This document shows, piece by piece, positions 6,597-11,792 of a DNA stretch of 11,792 nucleotides (position 1 is the stretch's first letter; the number at the start of each line of letters is the position of its first letter). A program made the translations under genes and the position numbers. Source of the stretch: an uncultured Lachnospiraceae bacterium (lineage in GTDB: Bacteria; Bacillota; Clostridia; Lachnospirales; Lachnospiraceae); contig CALFCS010000123.1 of assembly GCA_937950565.1 (NCBI GenBank), forward strand, positions 1 to 11,792, written 5' to 3'. The notes beneath the pieces were generated by a model, which searched no databases, was not told where the DNA came from, and was given only the letters and a program-made list of their open reading frames with translations.

Positions 6597-7697
6597 ATGA
6601 CTAACAACTTACAAAAGCTTTTCCCAATGATTCGGAGCCGGGATGAAGTGCTTCAAGATATTTGGGAAAACAAAAAATCAACAAAAACCTTCAACCAATG
6701 GAATGAAGAGCAACAAGAAGAATTTCTGGATTGCTGCACCGGGGTGAAGGGGATGAAACTCCTCTATGATTCTTTTTTCAAGGAAATCATGAATCCAGAG
6801 AATGTACCCGAACGTCTGGAGGAAGTCTTATCCCTCCTTCTGAAGCAAAAAGTGAAAATTCTGAAAGTCCTTCCCAATGATTCCACTCGTATTGCTGACG
6901 AAAACTCTCTGCTCATTATGGATATCGTAGTGGAGTTCACCGACGGCAGCATAGCGAATGTCGAAATGCAGAAAATCAGCTATGCCTTCCCTGGTCAGCG
7001 TGGCGCCTGTTATTCTGCCGACCTGCTGCTCCGCCAGTATAAAAGACTAAAAAGTAAGAAAAAGAAGAAATTCAGTTACCGGGATATTAAAAAGGTCTAC
7101 ACCATCGTATTTTTCGAGACAAGCTCCAAAGAATTTCATCGCTTTCCAAATGACTACATTCACTATTTTTGTCCAACCTCAGACACCGGATTAAAGCTTA
7201 ATCTTCTGCAGGAATTTTTCTTTATTCCGCTTGACATCTTCCGGAATATTCGTCAAAATAAAGGCATAAGTAACCGGTTGGAGGCATGGCTTACATTCCT
7301 GGGGGAAGACGATCCGGAAGAGATTATAAAACTGCTCGAAGTGTATCCGGATTTCAAGGAATTGTATCAGGATGTGTACAGAATGTGCCGGAATACAGAG
7401 AAGGTGATGGAGATGTTTTCAGAAGAATTAAAGATACTGGATCAGAATACGGTAGCATATATGGTTGATGAAATGCAGGAAGAGATTGACGGTCTGAAAA
7501 AGCAAGTAGCTGAATACCAAAAAGCAATGGATGAACACCAAAAAATAATGGATGAAAGTCAAAAAGCAATGGATGAATACAAAAAGGCAATGGATGAATA
7601 CAAAAAAATAATGGATGAAAATCAAAAAGTGATGGCTGAAAAAGATGCCGAAATCGCTTCCCTGCAAAGGCTTCTCTCAGAAGCTTCTGCAAAATAA
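6597..7697 (+). CDS. Rpn-family PD-(D/E)XK nuclease / putative transposase, copy 2
   Basis: 366 residues from the ATG at 6597, with the same AAGGAG and spacing as copy 1. Residues 1 to about 293 are identical to copy 1, including D109 and E123-x-Q125, so the nuclease module should behave the same. The difference is confined to the C-terminal helix. NEIDGLKKQM becomes EEIDGLKKQV, and six heptads replace two: AEYQKAM, DEHQKIM, DESQKAM, DEYKKAM, DEYKKIM, DENQKVM, followed by the shared AEKDAEIASLQRLL. The extended helix would change dimerisation reach or partner choice. No promoter of its own is seen. The hairpin at 7732-7774 probably ends the transcript. Whether it acts in defence, recombination or mobility is unknown for this organism. 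Confidence 0.9.
   Translation: MTNNLQKLFPMIRSRDEVLQDIWENKKSTKTFNQWNEEQQEEFLDCCTGVKGMKLLYDSFFKEIMNPENVPERLEEVLSLLLKQKVKILKVLPNDSTRIADENSLLIMDIVVEFTDGSIANVEMQKISYAFPGQRGACYSADLLLRQYKRLKSKKKKKFSYRDIKKVYTIVFFETSSKEFHRFPNDYIHYFCPTSDTGLKLNLLQEFFFIPLDIFRNIRQNKGISNRLEAWLTFLGEDDPEEIIKLLEVYPDFKELYQDVYRMCRNTEKVMEMFSEELKILDQNTVAYMVDEMQEEIDGLKKQVAEYQKAMDEHQKIMDESQKAMDEYKKAMDEYKKIMDENQKVMAEKDAEIASLQRLLSEASAK
7413..7697 (+). CDS. Possible internal gene: C-terminal RpnS-like protein of copy 2 (94 aa)
   Basis: Same AGAAGG-8-ATG internal start as in copy 1. Because of the four extra heptads the product would be 28 residues longer than its paralogue. If both are made, the two loci could encode different antitoxins against identical nuclease domains. 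This rests on an internal start signal and on analogy to E. coli RpnS only. Confidence 0.3.
   Translation: MFSEELKILDQNTVAYMVDEMQEEIDGLKKQVAEYQKAMDEHQKIMDESQKAMDEYKKAMDEYKKIMDENQKVMAEKDAEIASLQRLLSEASAK
7509..7634 (+). repeat. Six 21-bp heptad repeats in rpn copy 2
   Basis: Six in-frame 21-bp units encode residues 305-346. Units are about 80-95% alike, with typical unit GATGAATACAAAAAGGCAATG. This is a coding minisatellite likely to change length by slippage or unequal crossing-over without breaking the reading frame. Confidence 0.88.
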
Positions 7698-7731
7698 CAG
7701 TCTTTCATCATAAGTCTATCCTATCATCAGA

Positions 7732-7774
7732 AAACCCTCTGTCTTCCGGACAACAGCCGGGATACAGAGGGTTT
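7732..7774. terminator. Terminator-like hairpin between converging units
   Basis: AAACCCTCTGT (7732-7742) pairs with ACAGAGGGTTT (7764-7774), and an inner TTCCGG/CCGGGA extends the stem. It lies 34 bases after the rpn copy 2 stop and 58 bases after the stop of the converging zinc-ribbon gene, so it can serve both. T-runs are short on each side (TTTCTCATATTTT and TTTTCTGATG). Confidence 0.7.
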
Positions 7775-7832
7775 CTCATATTTTAATATATAAAATCCAT
7801 GAAATAAGTTACATATTATTGCATTATTGCAG

Positions 7833-8375
7833 CTATTTCAGAAACTTATATTTTCCTATAATAGGAAGTTCTTTTTTCTCTCCTTTGCATGCTGTGACGA
7901 TTCCTACAATCAGCAATATAAAACAGGCCAAATCTGCAATATCAAATATCCAGGAAAGCACACTTCCTCCGAAATTCATCCAGGAATGGAAACCTCCTAT
8001 CCATTTTCCATCAAACAGGTCTACGATTGTAGAAATAATAAACAGCATCAGCCCCTGATTGGCATGATGTCTGACATACGGCGAATTCTTATCTCCTGCA
8101 AGAAGGGGAATCAATACCAGGATTCCGAGATAGGATACAACTCCCATCCCCTTGTTCTTCTTTACATCATATGCATCAAAATATTCTTCCTGCTGATATG
8201 CATGTCCTTCCGCATTTCCCTGCTGCTGATATGTATACTCTTCCGCATTTCCCTGCTGCTGATATTGCTGCTGATATCCCTGACTGCTTCCCTGCGGCGG
8301 GATTCTTTCCCCACAATGTGGGCAGAACGCAGATGTATCGTCAACACTTGCTCCACATTTCACACAATATGCCAT
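7833..8375 (-). CDS. Zinc-ribbon membrane protein (DUF4870-like)
   Basis: 180 residues. The N-terminus holds a zinc ribbon with paired CVKC (4-7) and CPHC (18-21) motifs. A Gln-rich linker follows (about 28-65), with two copies of QQQGNAE flanked by Tyr. The rest resembles the DUF4870/Tic20-like membrane domain: hydrophobic segments at about 76-93, 107-120 and 140-164, with YVRHHANQGL between the first two. The protein is probably an integral membrane protein with the ribbon in the cytoplasm. The biochemical role of this family is not established. The start lies 3 bp after the stop of the 78-aa gene, and its GGAGG site overlaps that gene's last codons, so translation may be coupled. It is the last gene of the rnr-smpB group. 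Confidence 0.85.
   Translation of the reverse strand: MAYCVKCGASVDDTSAFCPHCGERIPPQGSSQGYQQQYQQQGNAEEYTYQQQGNAEGHAYQQEEYFDAYDVKKNKGMGVVSYLGILVLIPLLAGDKNSPYVRHHANQGLMLFIISTIVDLFDGKWIGGFHSWMNFGGSVLSWIFDIADLACFILLIVGIVTACKGEKKELPIIGKYKFLK
8208..8265 (-). repeat. 33-bp-period repeat in the Gln-rich linker
   Basis: A 25-bp sequence at 8208-8232 recurs exactly at 8241-8265. It encodes the repeated YQQQGNAE segment. Shorter CTGCTGATAT echoes lie on both sides. The repeat sits in the flexible linker, where length change would be tolerated. Confidence 0.8.
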
Positions 8376-8378
8376 CTT

Positions 8379-8615
8379 TTAATCCTCCAATCCAAGTATT
8401 TCTGCCAGAACTTCTATGATAATTTCATTCGTACAGGACTTTACATAGCCCATCATATGCAGACTGATTTCATCCTGCTTCTGTGCTTCCGTAAGCGTAT
8501 TATCATGTTTTGTCTGTTCAATAAGCTGTATAAGCTGAGGTGTCAATTCCTCATATATTTCCATTGTAGTCTGGCTGACTAATTTTCGCAAGTCATCTTT
8601 TTTCACCGGTACCAT
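8379..8615 (-). CDS. Small helical protein of unknown function (78 aa)
   Basis: I do not recognise this protein. It is short, soluble and apparently all-helical, with alternating acidic and hydrophobic residues (IYEELTPQLIQLIEQ, then EIIIEVLAEILGLED) and no signal peptide or membrane segment. The ATG at 8615 follows GAGGGAG with suitable spacing. It starts 36 bp after smpB and ends 3 bp before the zinc-ribbon gene, so all three are probably co-transcribed. Tight linkage with the zinc-ribbon membrane protein suggests a shared role. Confidence 0.75.
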   Translation of the reverse strand: MVPVKKDDLRKLVSQTTMEIYEELTPQLIQLIEQTKHDNTLTEAQKQDEISLHMMGYVKSCTNEIIIEVLAEILGLED

Positions 8616-8651
8616 AATTTTCTCCCTCTTTTCCTGTTTGCGCCCTGGATA

Positions 8652-9122
8652 TTACCTGAAATTCTGGACCTTAAAATCTCTTTCTGCTTCTCTCTTCTGG
8701 TCTTTTTTTGCAATATCCTGACGCTTGTCATATAATTTCTTTCCTTTTGCAAGTCCAATCTCTACTTTCACAAGACTTCCTTTAAAATATACTTTCAGCG
8801 GAATGACCGCCATTCCTTTTTCTTTTGTTTTTCCCAGCATTTTATTGATTTCCGACTTATGAAGAAGAAGCTTCCTGACTCTCAGCGGGTCTTTATTAAA
8901 AATATTTCCTTTTTCATATGGACTGATGTGCATTCCATACACATACACCTCTCCATTCTCTATCCGGATAAATGATTCTTTGATGCTGCACTTTCCCATT
9001 CGAAGAGATTTCACTTCTGTTCCATGAAGTGCAATACCAGCTTCATAAGTTTCCAATATAAAATAGTCATGATATGCTTTTTTATTATTCGCTATCATCT
9101 TACTGCCTGTCTTCTTCGCCAT
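8652..9122 (-). CDS. smpB: SsrA-binding protein SmpB
   Basis: 156 residues from MAKKTGSKMIANNKKAYHDY, the usual SmpB beginning. SmpB binds tmRNA and brings it to stalled ribosomes for trans-translation, which tags the unfinished protein for breakdown. Recognisable family segments are ETYEAGIALHGTEVKSLR (OB-fold core), ENGEVYVYGMHISPYEKGN, VIPLKVYFKG, VEIGLAKGKKLYDKR, and the basic C-terminal tail that enters the mRNA channel. The ATG at 9122 is preferred over one at 9149 because it gives the standard N-terminus and follows AGGAG/GAGGG sequences. The gene overlaps the 3' end of rnr by 23 bp, which suggests one transcript and perhaps coupling. RNase R is a tmRNA-pathway partner, so the pairing makes functional sense. 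No ssrA gene is seen in the window. Confidence 0.96.
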   Translation of the reverse strand: MAKKTGSKMIANNKKAYHDYFILETYEAGIALHGTEVKSLRMGKCSIKESFIRIENGEVYVYGMHISPYEKGNIFNKDPLRVRKLLLHKSEINKMLGKTKEKGMAVIPLKVYFKGSLVKVEIGLAKGKKLYDKRQDIAKKDQKREAERDFKVQNFR

Positions 9123-11061
9123 CTTCCCTCTCTCCTGTCTCAATTTCAAAATCTATCGTCCTAAAAAGCGTTGACGCCCCTTTTACGCGAACCGCTATCT
9201 CCTGTCCAAGCTTGTACACCTTTCCGGTATGCTCCCCCCTCATTTCATATCTGTCCTCAATATAATCATAATGATCATCTGTCATATTCGTCACATGCAC
9301 GAGTCCTTCTACTGTATTGGCAAGCTCCACATACATTCCCCATTTGGTCATACTGGAAATCACACCTTGATATATTTCCCCAATATGCTCCTGCATATAT
9401 TGCGCCTTCTTGAGTCTGACGGTTTCTCTTTCCGCTTCTTCCGCCCGTCTCTCTGTCTCGCTGGACTGCTTTGCCACCTCCGGAAGTATTTTTTCATAAT
9501 GTTCTATTTTTTCCGGTTTCATCCGGCCACGTAAATTATCTTTAATGATTCTGTGAATCTGCAGGTCCGGATAACGTCTGATGGGCGAAGTGAAATGTGT
9601 ATAATAATTTGCTGCCAGCCCAAAATGCCCCGTATTTTCCGGCGTATATCTTGCCTGCTTCATGGAGCGCAGCGCCAGCCTGCTTATCAATGTTTCCTGT
9701 GGCGTTCCTTCTATTTTTGCCAGAAGCTTCTGCACTTCCTTAGGATGAACATCTCCTCTGACATGCATCGAGTATCCAAAATTATTAATAAATGTCGCAA
9801 GTGTCCGTATTTTTTCATCATCCGGCGCTTCATGTGTACGATATACAAACGGAAGCTCCTGCCAATAGTAATCTTCAGCAACCGTTTCATTTGCCAGAAG
9901 CATAAAATCCTCAATCATCCTTGTCGCCACATTACGCTCGTATGGTTTCAATTCCACCGGACATCCATTCTCATCCAATATCATCTTTGTCTCTGGAAAA
10001 TCAAAATTCACGGAGCCTCTTTTTCTCCTCTGCTCTCTTAATATCCCGGATAATTCCCGCATAAGCTCGAACATTGGTACAAGCTCTTTATATTTTCGTG
10101 CTTCTTCTTCATCCTTTTCTTCTAGTATCTTTGCCACACTTGTATAGCTCATCCGGCAATCGACACGAATGACTGTCTCTGCAATTCTATGTGCAACAAC
10201 ATGTCCTTTGTCATCCACTGTCATAATACAGCTCAGCGCCAGCCTGTCCTCTCCTTCATTTAATGAACATATGCCATTTGAAAGCGTGTGGGGAAGCATC
10301 GGAATCACACGGTCTGCAAGATATACACTTGTTCCACGTTTTAATGCTTCTCTGTCAAGTGCACTGTTCTCCTGAACGTAATTCGTCACATCCGCAATGT
10401 GTACGCCCAGCGTATACTGCCCTTCTTCCTTTGTCACAGACACCGCGTCATCCAGATCCTTTGCATCTTCCCCGTCAATCGTCACCATCTGCCAGCCACG
10501 CAGGTCCTCTCTTCCTGCCATATCTGCTTCACTTACCGGCTTCGCCACCCGTTCTGCCTGATTTAGAACCTTCTCCGGAAATTCTGTCGGCAGGTCATGA
10601 TCTTTTACAATGGACAAAATATCTATTCCCGGATCATTCACATGGCCAATAATCTCAATAATCTTTCCTTCCGGTTTCTTTCTGCCATCTCCGTATGAAG
10701 TAATCTCCACCACTACTTTATGTCCATTCACTGCTCCTTTTGCACACTCTGCCGGAACAAAAATATCTCTCAGCATCTTCTGATTATCCGGAAGCACGAA
10801 GCCATACCCTTTTCCACGATTCTTTTGATAAAGACCTACAACCTTTGTAAAGCCTCTGGATAAAACACGTACGACTTTACCTTCCCGGCTTTTCCGTTTT
10901 TTCTGTCTTGCTTCTTTTATGATAACAACTTCCACCTTGTCACCGTCAAAAGCTCCGCCCGTATGTTCTTCTCCTATATAAATATCGGCTTCTTCACCCT
11001 CTGCTGTCACAAAGCCAAACCCTTTTTGATTGCCACGGTAAATCCCCGTAATCTTCTCCAT
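9100..11061 (-). CDS. rnr: Ribonuclease R
   Basis: 653 residues. This 3'-5' exoribonuclease degrades structured RNA and takes part in clearing non-stop mRNA with tmRNA-SmpB. Two cold-shock/OB domains (about 2-60, with QKGFGFV, and 70-140, with GKGYGFV) precede the RNB catalytic domain (about 185-510) and a C-terminal S1 domain (about 560-645, with GVISSMTKWGMYVEL). The magnesium-binding cluster follows D-x5-D-x-DD: D196, D202, D204, D205 in TIDGEDAKDLDDAV. Y247 matches the conserved active-site Tyr, and NYYTHFTSPIRRYPDL (485-500) is the family hallmark. It lacks the N-terminal helix-turn-helix extension of E. coli RNase R; the reading frame upstream holds no other start before a stop. The ATG at 11061 follows GGGGAGAG with a 9-nt spacer. 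A hairpin separates it from secG. No clear promoter was found in the 48 bp between. Confidence 0.96.
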   Translation of the reverse strand: MEKITGIYRGNQKGFGFVTAEGEEADIYIGEEHTGGAFDGDKVEVVIIKEARQKKRKSREGKVVRVLSRGFTKVVGLYQKNRGKGYGFVLPDNQKMLRDIFVPAECAKGAVNGHKVVVEITSYGDGRKKPEGKIIEIIGHVNDPGIDILSIVKDHDLPTEFPEKVLNQAERVAKPVSEADMAGREDLRGWQMVTIDGEDAKDLDDAVSVTKEEGQYTLGVHIADVTNYVQENSALDREALKRGTSVYLADRVIPMLPHTLSNGICSLNEGEDRLALSCIMTVDDKGHVVAHRIAETVIRVDCRMSYTSVAKILEEKDEEEARKYKELVPMFELMRELSGILREQRRKRGSVNFDFPETKMILDENGCPVELKPYERNVATRMIEDFMLLANETVAEDYYWQELPFVYRTHEAPDDEKIRTLATFINNFGYSMHVRGDVHPKEVQKLLAKIEGTPQETLISRLALRSMKQARYTPENTGHFGLAANYYTHFTSPIRRYPDLQIHRIIKDNLRGRMKPEKIEHYEKILPEVAKQSSETERRAEEAERETVRLKKAQYMQEHIGEIYQGVISSMTKWGMYVELANTVEGLVHVTNMTDDHYDYIEDRYEMRGEHTGKVYKLGQEIAVRVKGASTLFRTIDFEIETGEREDGEEDRQ

Positions 11062-11109
11062 ACTATCAAACTCTCCCCTATATCCATCATAAAAAGCATC
11101 TTATATGAT

Positions 11110-11142
11110 AAAAGGACACTCCTATTACAGGAGCGTCCTTTT
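11110..11142 (-). terminator. Terminator after secG
   Basis: AAAAGGAC-A-CTCCT, loop ATTAC, AGGAG-C-GTCCTTTT makes a 13-bp stem with one mismatch, ending in TTTTATCAT on the minus strand. It starts 24 bases past the secG stop. The A-run on the other arm makes it look bidirectional, but no converging gene exists here. Some read-through into rnr is plausible, as rnr lacks an obvious promoter. Confidence 0.8.
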
Positions 11143-11165
11143 GTTTTCCTAAAATACTGTTCGTC

Positions 11166-11408
11166 TTAAGCAAATACTTTTAAATTCAACACTGCTGCCA
11201 GTACAATAAACAGAATCGCAAGGAACTTTGTAGACTTCACCAGTGCGCCCTCAAGAGAACGTCCCTTATTCTGTCCCCAATATGTGTCAGCCATACCACT
11301 GATGGTTCCAAGTCCTGCTGACTTACCTTCCTGCAGTAATACAATCGCTGACAATGCGATACAGTCTATTGCAAATATAATCAATAATATTGTCTTTAAA
11401 ATCTCCAC
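11166..11408 (-). CDS. secG: Protein translocase subunit SecG
   Basis: 80 residues, the usual length. SecG is the small third subunit of the SecYEG membrane channel and aids SecA-driven export. Two membrane helices (about 3-25 and 58-79) flank the conserved cytoplasmic loop (LLQEGKSAGLGTISG, then DTYWGQNKGRSLEG). The start is GTG at 11408, 9 nt after a full AGGAGG; no ATG in frame fits better. A promoter lies just upstream at 11441-11469 and a terminator just downstream, so it is mainly a single-gene unit between eno and rnr, an order common in Clostridia. Confidence 0.95.
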   Translation of the reverse strand: MEILKTILLIIFAIDCIALSAIVLLQEGKSAGLGTISGMADTYWGQNKGRSLEGALVKSTKFLAILFIVLAAVLNLKVFA

Positions 11409-11440
11409 CTTCTTGCACCTCCTATGGATAAACCATGTTT

Positions 11441-11469
11441 ATCTTACCACAAGAGATTCCGCTTTACAA
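11441..11469 (-). promoter_or_regulatory. secG promoter
   Basis: On the minus strand, TTGTAA (11469-11464), a 17-bp spacer and TAAGAT (11446-11441). It lies between the eno stop codon and secG, with about 10 bases between the predicted start of transcription and the AGGAGG. I see no eno terminator hairpin in the 74-bp gap, so read-through from eno is also possible. Confidence 0.55.
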
Positions 11470-11482
11470 GAGTTATTTTTAC

Positions 11483-11792
11483 TTATTGGAAAGGATTTTT
11501 ATATTCTGCACTATCACCGAGACGTTCCTCTATCCGCAGCAGCTGATTGTACTTTTCTACCCGCTCTGCCCTGCAGGGCGCTCCGGTTTTTATCTGTCCC
11601 GCGTTAAATGCAACCGCGATATCTGCAATCATCGTATCCGCTGTCTCTCCGGAACGATGGGAAATAATTGTATGATACCCGGCATTTTTTGCCATCTCAA
11701 TTGCATCAAAAGCCTCTGTAAGTGTTCCAATCTGGTTTACTTTTACAAGAATTGCATTTGCAACCTCTTTCTCAATTCCTTTTTGCAGACGC
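11483..11792 (-). CDS. eno: Enolase, C-terminal part
   Basis: The gene is open at the right edge, so only the last 102 residues are present. Enolase interconverts 2-phosphoglycerate and phosphoenolpyruvate in glycolysis. The visible part has the family's most conserved C-terminal segments: ILVKVNQIGTLTEAFDAI with the catalytic-base Lys, HTIISHRSGETADT (substrate-binding HRS), and GQIKTGAPCRAERVEKYNQ with the second active-site Lys, then LLRIEERLG near the end. The stop is at 11483. The gene precedes secG by 74 bp on the same strand. Confidence 0.96.
   Translation of the reverse strand, partial: RLQKGIEKEVANAILVKVNQIGTLTEAFDAIEMAKNAGYHTIISHRSGETADTMIADIAVAFNAGQIKTGAPCRAERVEKYNQLLRIEERLGDSAEYKNPFQ

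Larger units (their letters stand above)
5275..7697 (+). repeat. Tandem duplication of the leader plus rpn unit (period 1176 bp)
   Basis: Unit 1 is 5275-6450 and unit 2 starts at 6451. From 5351 to 6301 (versus 6527-7477), 951 bp show no difference on reading. The leader upstream has four substitutions, and the last ~140 bp of the first gene diverge in base sequence and repeat number. The second gene is 84 bp longer, exactly four 21-bp repeats. Such a mosaic suggests recent recombination or gene conversion over the middle of older copies rather than a simple fresh duplication. Confidence 0.9.

Noticed and set aside
7509..7634. CRISPR-like array
   Set aside because: The 21-bp units have no spacers, are in frame and encode a continuous heptad helix; no cas genes are present.
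7354..7692. Minus-strand open frames opposite the rpn C-terminal repeats (and 5588-5776, 6764-6952)
   Set aside because: They are antisense shadows of the repeats, with Phe/His-rich periodic translations and no start signals.
5254..7697. Rpn locus as a second insertion sequence with its own terminal repeats
   Set aside because: No inverted repeats or short target duplication could be found at the unit edges. A tandem duplication explains the layout; a mobile unit remains only a possibility through the leader.
9123..9149. Longer smpB start (MKLRQERGK)
   Set aside because: The extra residues lie inside rnr coding sequence and are not part of the SmpB family N-terminus; the ATG at 9122 has its own AGGAG/GAGGG region.

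Overview
The window looks like the chromosome of a low-GC, Gram-positive Clostridia, most likely a gut Lachnospiraceae relative. Evidence is the minus-strand core-gene order eno-secG-rnr-smpB, strong AGGAGG ribosome binding sites, an IS1634-type transposase, Rpn/PD-(D/E)XK 'putative transposase' genes of a kind abundant in that family, and a large secreted LamG/FIVAR/discoidin protein. No species assignment is possible from the sequence alone.

Layout. (1) 1-2836, minus: the N-terminal 945 residues of a large secreted modular protein that runs off the left edge. (2) 2892-5253: an insertion sequence of about 1.96 kb (3093-5052) encoding an intact 575-aa IS1634-type DDE transposase. It is flanked by two apparently identical 201-bp direct repeats, which I read as an exceptionally long target-site duplication. 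The target was the intergenic region between the secreted-protein gene and the rpn genes. The duplication carries a near-consensus promoter (TTGACT-17-TATAAT), so that promoter now exists twice. (3) 5275-7697, plus: a tandem duplication, period 1176 bp, of a unit made of a ~130-nt hairpin-rich leader and an Rpn-family nuclease gene. The two copies share 951 bp without a visible mismatch. They differ at the 3' end, where a C-terminal helical region contains 2 versus 6 copies of a 21-bp (7-residue) repeat. An internal ribosome binding site and ATG upstream of this region could give a separate C-terminal protein, as in the E. coli RpnL/RpnS intragenic toxin-antitoxin systems. (4) 7732-7774: a terminator-like hairpin between converging transcription units. 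(5) 7833-11792, minus: a housekeeping block read right to left: the 3' end of eno, secG (own promoter and terminator), then rnr, smpB, a small helical protein and a zinc-ribbon membrane protein, closely packed and probably co-transcribed.

Functionally, the right half is RNA and protein quality control (RNase R and SmpB act with tmRNA), protein export (SecG) and glycolysis (enolase). The left half is accessory: a surface glycan-binding protein, a recently inserted IS, and an expanding rpn locus that may be a phage-defence toxin with a built-in antitoxin. The most interesting signals are the rpn pair with its variable C-terminal repeats and the 201-bp duplication that left each flanking gene with its own copy of the shared upstream DNA.
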